Positions 61,693-64,000 of a stretch of 64,000 bases of DNA are shown here, in pieces. Every line of letters starts with the position of its first letter. The stretch's first letter is position 1. The translations under genes were made by a program, and so were the position numbers. The notes beneath the pieces are model-generated. The model had not been told where the DNA came from and ran no database searches. It saw only the letters and a list, made by a program, of their open reading frames with translations. This DNA is from Phellopilus nigrolimitatus (taxonomy: Eukaryota; Basidiomycota; Agaricomycetes; Hymenochaetales; Hymenochaetaceae), in the NCBI GenBank assembly GCA_021029095.1, contig JAJOHG010000007.1, positions 186,001 through 250,000 of the forward strand. The letters run 5' to 3'.

Positions 61693-62428
61693 GAGGTTTG
61701 TAGAACACATACTAAAGCGCTCACCCGTTTCACATAGGTTTTGTTGGTGTTGACTTTGAGTATAAAATATATCGAAGATACCAGTGTAACATCGAAGGTT
61801 CACAACAAAACATCAGGGGGAATTGTATGATCTGTACAATAATGTGCGATAGATACCAACTTTTTCGGTATTGCATCCCAAACCTCTTAGCTAGATGAAC
61901 ATAACAAAGGCCTTCATTTATCAAGGCCAGGAGATAAGCACAAAATCCAGGTTAACAGACAAGAAGAAATTGGAAAGAGCGTTGAAGAGGTCTCATTCAC
62001 AGTGACATTTTATCGTGTCTCGACTTTCCGTAAACAAACTCGCCAGATACTGTGACAACAGTCGGTATCTGTCCGTGGGTAGCACCAGAACCTTCAGGGC
62101 GAGAATCCAATTGATAATTCAGCTTAGCCTGATTCCACACTTCCTACAATAACTTTGCTGCAGGCTATATAAAAGGAAGAAGAAAAGCGTAAAACAGGGA
62201 TATTTTGCAATATTACACGACTTACCTGCAGTGTTAGTCAAGCCCTTCCCATGATGAAGGAAATCGTGCCCCCTCAGCTAGGCTTCACAAACTAGAGGCA
62301 CGCAATCCCTCTGGCAAACGTGAAGGTTTAAAAAAAGCGAGGGTTTCCCAATCCATTAAGTATACAGTGAAGCAACACATGGTCTAATAAGTATGAGTAA
62401 GATGACTCAGAGTCAGGACTTTTGGTAA
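61693..62428. other. Convergent spacer between LYC1 and GRX5
   Basis: 736 bp between two stop codons. Longer than usual for a convergent spacer. No convincing ORF or RNA gene; probably 3' UTRs and non-coding DNA. Confidence 0.4.
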
Positions 62429-63114
62429 TTATGCAGAGGGCGATTTCGATTTGGTAGCTTGGATGATGTCGTGCTGCTGGAGTAGTTTCTCAAGATCACC
62501 GGATTGATGCACTGAAAGAGCACCCATGAGTTTGACAGCTAAGGGAACGAGTAAAAGGACGGCTACTCACTACCGAGGACTATGTCGCATCCACCGACAA
62601 ACTCGCCGTTCACATACACTTGCGGAATCGTTGGCCATTCACTAATCACCGCATGACACGTCGCGAGAAAACACGGTGGCATCCGTCAGGTACAGTCTAT
62701 ATTAAAAAGGATGTTCAGCTTACGAGAATTCTTTAATGCCATTCCTTAATTCTTGGTCCTCCAGCACGTCGTAGGTCTTGATCTTTTCTGGCGGCACGCC
62801 GTTGATATCGAGCAGCTGTACGACGGCGCGCGAGAAGCCGCACTGGGGTGCGTCGGGTGTACCCTTCATGAAGAGCACAAGTGGGTACTCCTTCACAGCA
62901 TCCTGTATCTTGGAGCGGGCATCCTGGGAGAGAAACCGGCTGAGTGCGGGGCTGAGCGCGGCATGCTTGGGGAAGCGGGCTGCATAGGATGTCGACGTTG
63001 TTCGCAACGACGATGAGAGCTGGCAAATTTGAGAACAGGTCTCATATTAGCTGCTAGATATGTAACGTGAAATGAATTGGAACGTACCGATGAGCGAAAA
63101 GCTTGACGGAACAT
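62429..63114 (-). CDS. GRX5: Mitochondrial monothiol glutaredoxin (GRX5)
   Basis: Monothiol glutaredoxin that carries Fe-S clusters between the mitochondrial scaffold and target apoproteins. Exon 1 encodes MFRQAFRSS, spliced to [18 protein letters not shown]; the presequence is rich in Arg and Ser without acidic residues, as expected for mitochondrial import. The fold follows: [20 protein letters not shown] then [19 protein letters not shown], with the single-Cys CGFS active site at about 62830-62845. NGIKEFS is followed by an intron, then [20 protein letters not shown], the glutathione-binding TIPQVY and GGCD motifs. The last exon gives [16 protein letters not shown] and ends KSKSPSA at 62429. 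Four exons. Divergent from the SDR gene. Confidence 0.94.
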
Positions 63115-63308
63115 GGTGGTCGGTGGTCAAGGCTAGTGGTGCTGTCTGTGACGAGGATTGCTCAGCTCTAAGCTCTTACAGGTTGGCCCATTTTTAGTAA
63201 GTCGTTGCCACGCAAAGCTTAATTACACACGCTCGGGTTCCGGCTACTTTGGTTGCCGATGTCGATCTTTCCGGTTCTGCTCATTGTCACATCGACTCGA
63301 ACGTCGAC
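63115..63308. promoter_or_regulatory. Divergent promoter between GRX5 and the SDR gene
   Basis: 194 bp between head-to-head start codons of two genes likely acting in mitochondria. No clear TATA box. Confidence 0.4.
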
Positions 63309-64000
63309 ATGAAGCCTCAAAACCGCACCTTCATAATTTCTGGCGGGTGACTCCTTTCCTTCTTCCTTACTCTTCCTGCGGCGCTGATGTCCCTCGTGTA
63401 GATCTTCTGGTCTCGGTCTAGCTACCGCACACAACCTCCTCGACGTCGACGCCTTCGTTTCCATCCTCGACCTGAACGAGAACGTTGACTTGTCTAAAGA
63501 ATTCGACAAACGCGTCAAGTTCTTCAAGGTAGACATCACAAAAGACGATGAAGTAAATTCCGCTGTGGAGGGTACGGTCGCGTGGACGCATGAGACTGGC
63601 GCACACCTGGGCGGCGTGATCAATTGCGCGGGTGTCGCGACAGCCGCGAAGGTGTGCATTCAAATACGCTCTAATTAAGGGACACTATAGCCCATCTCTG
63701 AATGCACTCAAAGATAATTGACGCACGCGGTGATCCACACTCCCTCGATCTGTGGAATTTCGCGATAGCGGTCAACCTGACCGGCACGTTCAACCTCTCG
63801 CGCCTTGTCTGCAAACACCTCGTTCAGGTTCCACCGGAGGGCGTTGACAACGAGCGCGGTATTGTCATTTTCGTCGCGAGCTCCGCTGCCGTGCGTTCCC
63901 CTCTTTTCTTCTCATCCCTCAATGTTAAAAGCGTATTTAAAAAAAACTTAAATCTTATACAGTTCGAAGGTCAGCCCGGGCAGGCTGCCTACGCCGCCTC
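63309..64000 (+). CDS. Short-chain dehydrogenase, HSD17B10 (3-hydroxyacyl-CoA dehydrogenase type 2) type, cut by the window edge
   Basis: NAD-dependent short-chain dehydrogenase; relatives oxidise 3-hydroxy-2-methylbutyryl-CoA in isoleucine breakdown. Exon 1 gives MKPQNRTFIISGG. An intron of about 65 bp then leads to SSGLGLATAHNLL, completing the GGSSGLG dinucleotide loop. VSILDLN, VKFFKVDITKDDEVNSAV and GVINCAGVATAAK (the NAG-type motif) follow. After another intron come KIIDARGDPHSLDLWNFAIA and VNLTGTFNLSRLVCKHLVQ, the GDPHSL and substrate-loop region typical of this subgroup, then IVIFVASSAA. A last intron is followed by FEGQPGQAAYAAS at the window end, so the catalytic Tyr is visible and the catalytic Lys is just outside. 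Intron phases are consistent. Confidence 0.9.

Overview
This window is nuclear DNA from a filamentous basidiomycete fungus, most likely an Agaricomycete. Almost every gene is split by 45-90 bp introns with fungal GTRNGY...YAG borders, genes are dense on both strands, and divergent promoters are often only 150-300 bp. Content supports this: an Agaricomycete-type orphan seven-helix membrane protein, Mus7/MMS22, SDA1, AIP3/Bud6, LYC1 and SPT20. I saw no rRNA, tRNA, CRISPR array or intact transposon. The species cannot be named from the sequence alone.

Layout. 1-3678 (-): DNA ligase IV, 3' end outside the window. 3950-6527 (+): Gin4/Cdr2-type kinase. 6803-8291 (-): orphan 7-TM protein. 8292-9975: gene-poor, with a decayed inverted repeat. 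9976-13181 (-): AP-1 gamma-adaptin, divergent from AIP3/Bud6 (13491-16777, +). 17134-19876 (-): SDA1, divergent from a catalytic-core cystathionine beta-synthase (20062-21599, +). 21815-22765 (-): DOPA 4,5-dioxygenase-like. 23745-24097 (+): MOZART1. 24424-28047 (+): SF3B1. 28263-31191 (+): forkhead factor. 31539-32701 (+): Sds3-like HDAC subunit. 33347-35100 (-): secreted Ala/Gly-rich repeat protein. 35934-37705 (-): HGH1, divergent from SPT20 (37884-40282, +). 42107-43619 (-): GATA factor. 44543-46344 (-): unknown conserved-looking basic protein. 46880-49129 (-): DED1 helicase. 49493-51419 (-): ADF-H/coiled-coil/PH protein. 51687-53272 (-): DUF1295 membrane reductase-like protein. 53653-60195 (-): MMS22. 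60385-61692 (+): LYC1. 62429-63114 (-): mitochondrial GRX5. 63309-64000 (+): SDR of the HSD17B10 type, cut by the window edge.

The genes are mostly housekeeping: genome maintenance (LIG4, MMS22), chromatin and transcription (SPT20, Sds3-like, forkhead, GATA), RNA and ribosomes (SF3B1, DED1, SDA1), cytoskeleton and polarity (Gin4-like kinase, Bud6, MZT1, ADF-H/PH), trafficking (AP-1) and amino-acid or redox metabolism (CBS, LYC1, GRX5, SDR). They do not form a metabolic cluster or defence island.

Two things stand out. First, at least ten places in seven genes change reading frame by one base inside sequence that looks conserved, with no room for an intron. SF3B1, the forkhead domain, MMS22 and LYC1 are the clearest. 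Residual assembly indels are the simplest reading, but most breaks behave as one extra base after a codon ending in a pyrimidine, so they deserve a check. Second, the secreted Ala/Gly-rich protein is a low-complexity extracellular candidate I cannot assign to a family. All exon borders were read by eye and may be off by a few bases.
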